Shown here in pieces: positions 5,150 to 5,350 of a stretch of DNA of 5,350 bases. Each line of letters starts with the position of its first letter. Within the stretch, counting starts at the first letter, position 1. Position numbers and translations under genes: made by a program. The notes beneath the pieces were generated by a model, which was not told where the DNA came from, did not search any database, and saw only the letters and a list, made by a program, of their open reading frames with translations. Location of the stretch: positions 1-5,350 of the forward strand of contig CALCJG010000051.1 of NCBI GenBank assembly GCA_937967705.1, given 5' to 3'. The stretch is from an uncultured Spirochaetia bacterium. Lineage in GTDB: Bacteria; Spirochaetota; UBA4802; JAGODF01.

Positions 5150-5350
5150 ATGATTTTCAAGGAAGGATATCTGGATTATCCCGATCACTCCCGGATACGG
5201 TACAGGATCAACCAGCAGAACGGTCGTCCCTGCGCCGTCTTTCTCCACGGCCTGGGTGAGAGGCTGGAGTTTTACGAATTCCTCTTCTCCTATTTCGCGC
5301 GCTCCGGGATTGCGCTCAATATGGTGAAACTCCGAGGGCACGGACTCTCC
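5150..5350 (+). CDS. Alpha/beta-hydrolase, N-terminal part (gene runs off the window)
   Basis: The first 67 codons of a serine-hydrolase-type protein, probably a monoacylglycerol lipase/lysophospholipase-like esterase. The motif AVFLHGLGER (residues 29-38) is the strand and oxyanion-hole segment HGxGE of this group. It is followed by a helix (LEFYEFLFSYFARSGIAL) and LRGHGLS (61-67), the usual 'RGHG.S' turn. In many relatives the residue two before RGHG is Asp (DLRGHG); here it is Lys (KLRGHG). The nucleophile elbow GxSxG and the rest of the catalytic triad lie beyond the window, so activity cannot be judged. The ATG at 5150 is the first start after an in-frame TGA at 5141. The ribosome site is weak (GAGG at 5142-5145, four bases away). 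It is divergent from murA and its substrate is unknown. Confidence 0.8.
   Translation, partial: MIFKEGYLDYPDHSRIRYRINQQNGRPCAVFLHGLGERLEFYEFLFSYFARSGIALNMVKLRGHGLS

Noticed and set aside
5072..5341. An 89-codon minus-strand open frame at the right edge
   Set aside because: It is antisense to the alpha/beta-hydrolase start, which carries recognisable HGLGE and RGHG motifs.
1..5350. A defence, mobile or otherwise novel multi-gene system
   Set aside because: All substantial genes belong to well-known housekeeping, nitrogen, signalling or motility families, and no transposase, integrase, repeat array or att-like direct repeat was seen.

Overview
This 5,350-base window, rich in G and C by eye, looks like ordinary chromosome of a flagellated, diderm-type bacterium. 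It carries no mobile element, tRNA, rRNA or CRISPR array that I can see. A spirochaete (Spirochaetota) is my best guess. The rod protein has the long form with an extended segment after its N-terminal motif that I associate with spirochaetal FlgF/FlgG proteins, and the P-II protein has the 'CGRQ.GVTE.YRG' loop without the usual uridylylation tyrosine. A deltaproteobacterial-type lineage (Desulfobacterota) remains possible. This is inference from sequence resemblance, without a database search.

Layout: (i) 3-1164, plus strand: the 3' part of an ammonium channel gene (amt) followed 28 nt later by a complete P-II regulator gene (glnK), the classic amt-glnK operon. (ii) 1165-1447: a non-coding gap with several inverted repeats, the strongest lying in the leader of the next gene. 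(iii) 1448-2710, plus: a REC-REC-GGDEF response regulator/diguanylate cyclase whose first receiver domain has lost its phospho-acceptor Asp. (iv) 2770-4876, minus: murA, which makes the first committed peptidoglycan precursor, followed after a single base by flgF, a flagellar proximal-rod protein. A strong hairpin that overlaps the flgF stop codon ends this unit. (v) 4877-5149: a divergent intergenic region with an inverted repeat containing TTGACA on each strand. (vi) 5150-5350, plus: the beginning of an alpha/beta-hydrolase gene that runs off the window.

How the genes relate: Amt and GlnK form a nitrogen-sensing pair in which the P-II trimer plugs the channel when nitrogen is plentiful. The cyclase converts a phosphorelay input into c-di-GMP, a second messenger that commonly governs motility, and it lies convergent to a flagellar rod gene, although nothing here proves that the two are linked. 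The murA-flgF junction implies coupled expression of wall synthesis and rod assembly.

I found no convincing undescribed multi-gene system. The points most worth a second look are the P-II loop lacking Tyr51, the inverted receiver arrangement relative to PleD, and the murA-flgF translational coupling.
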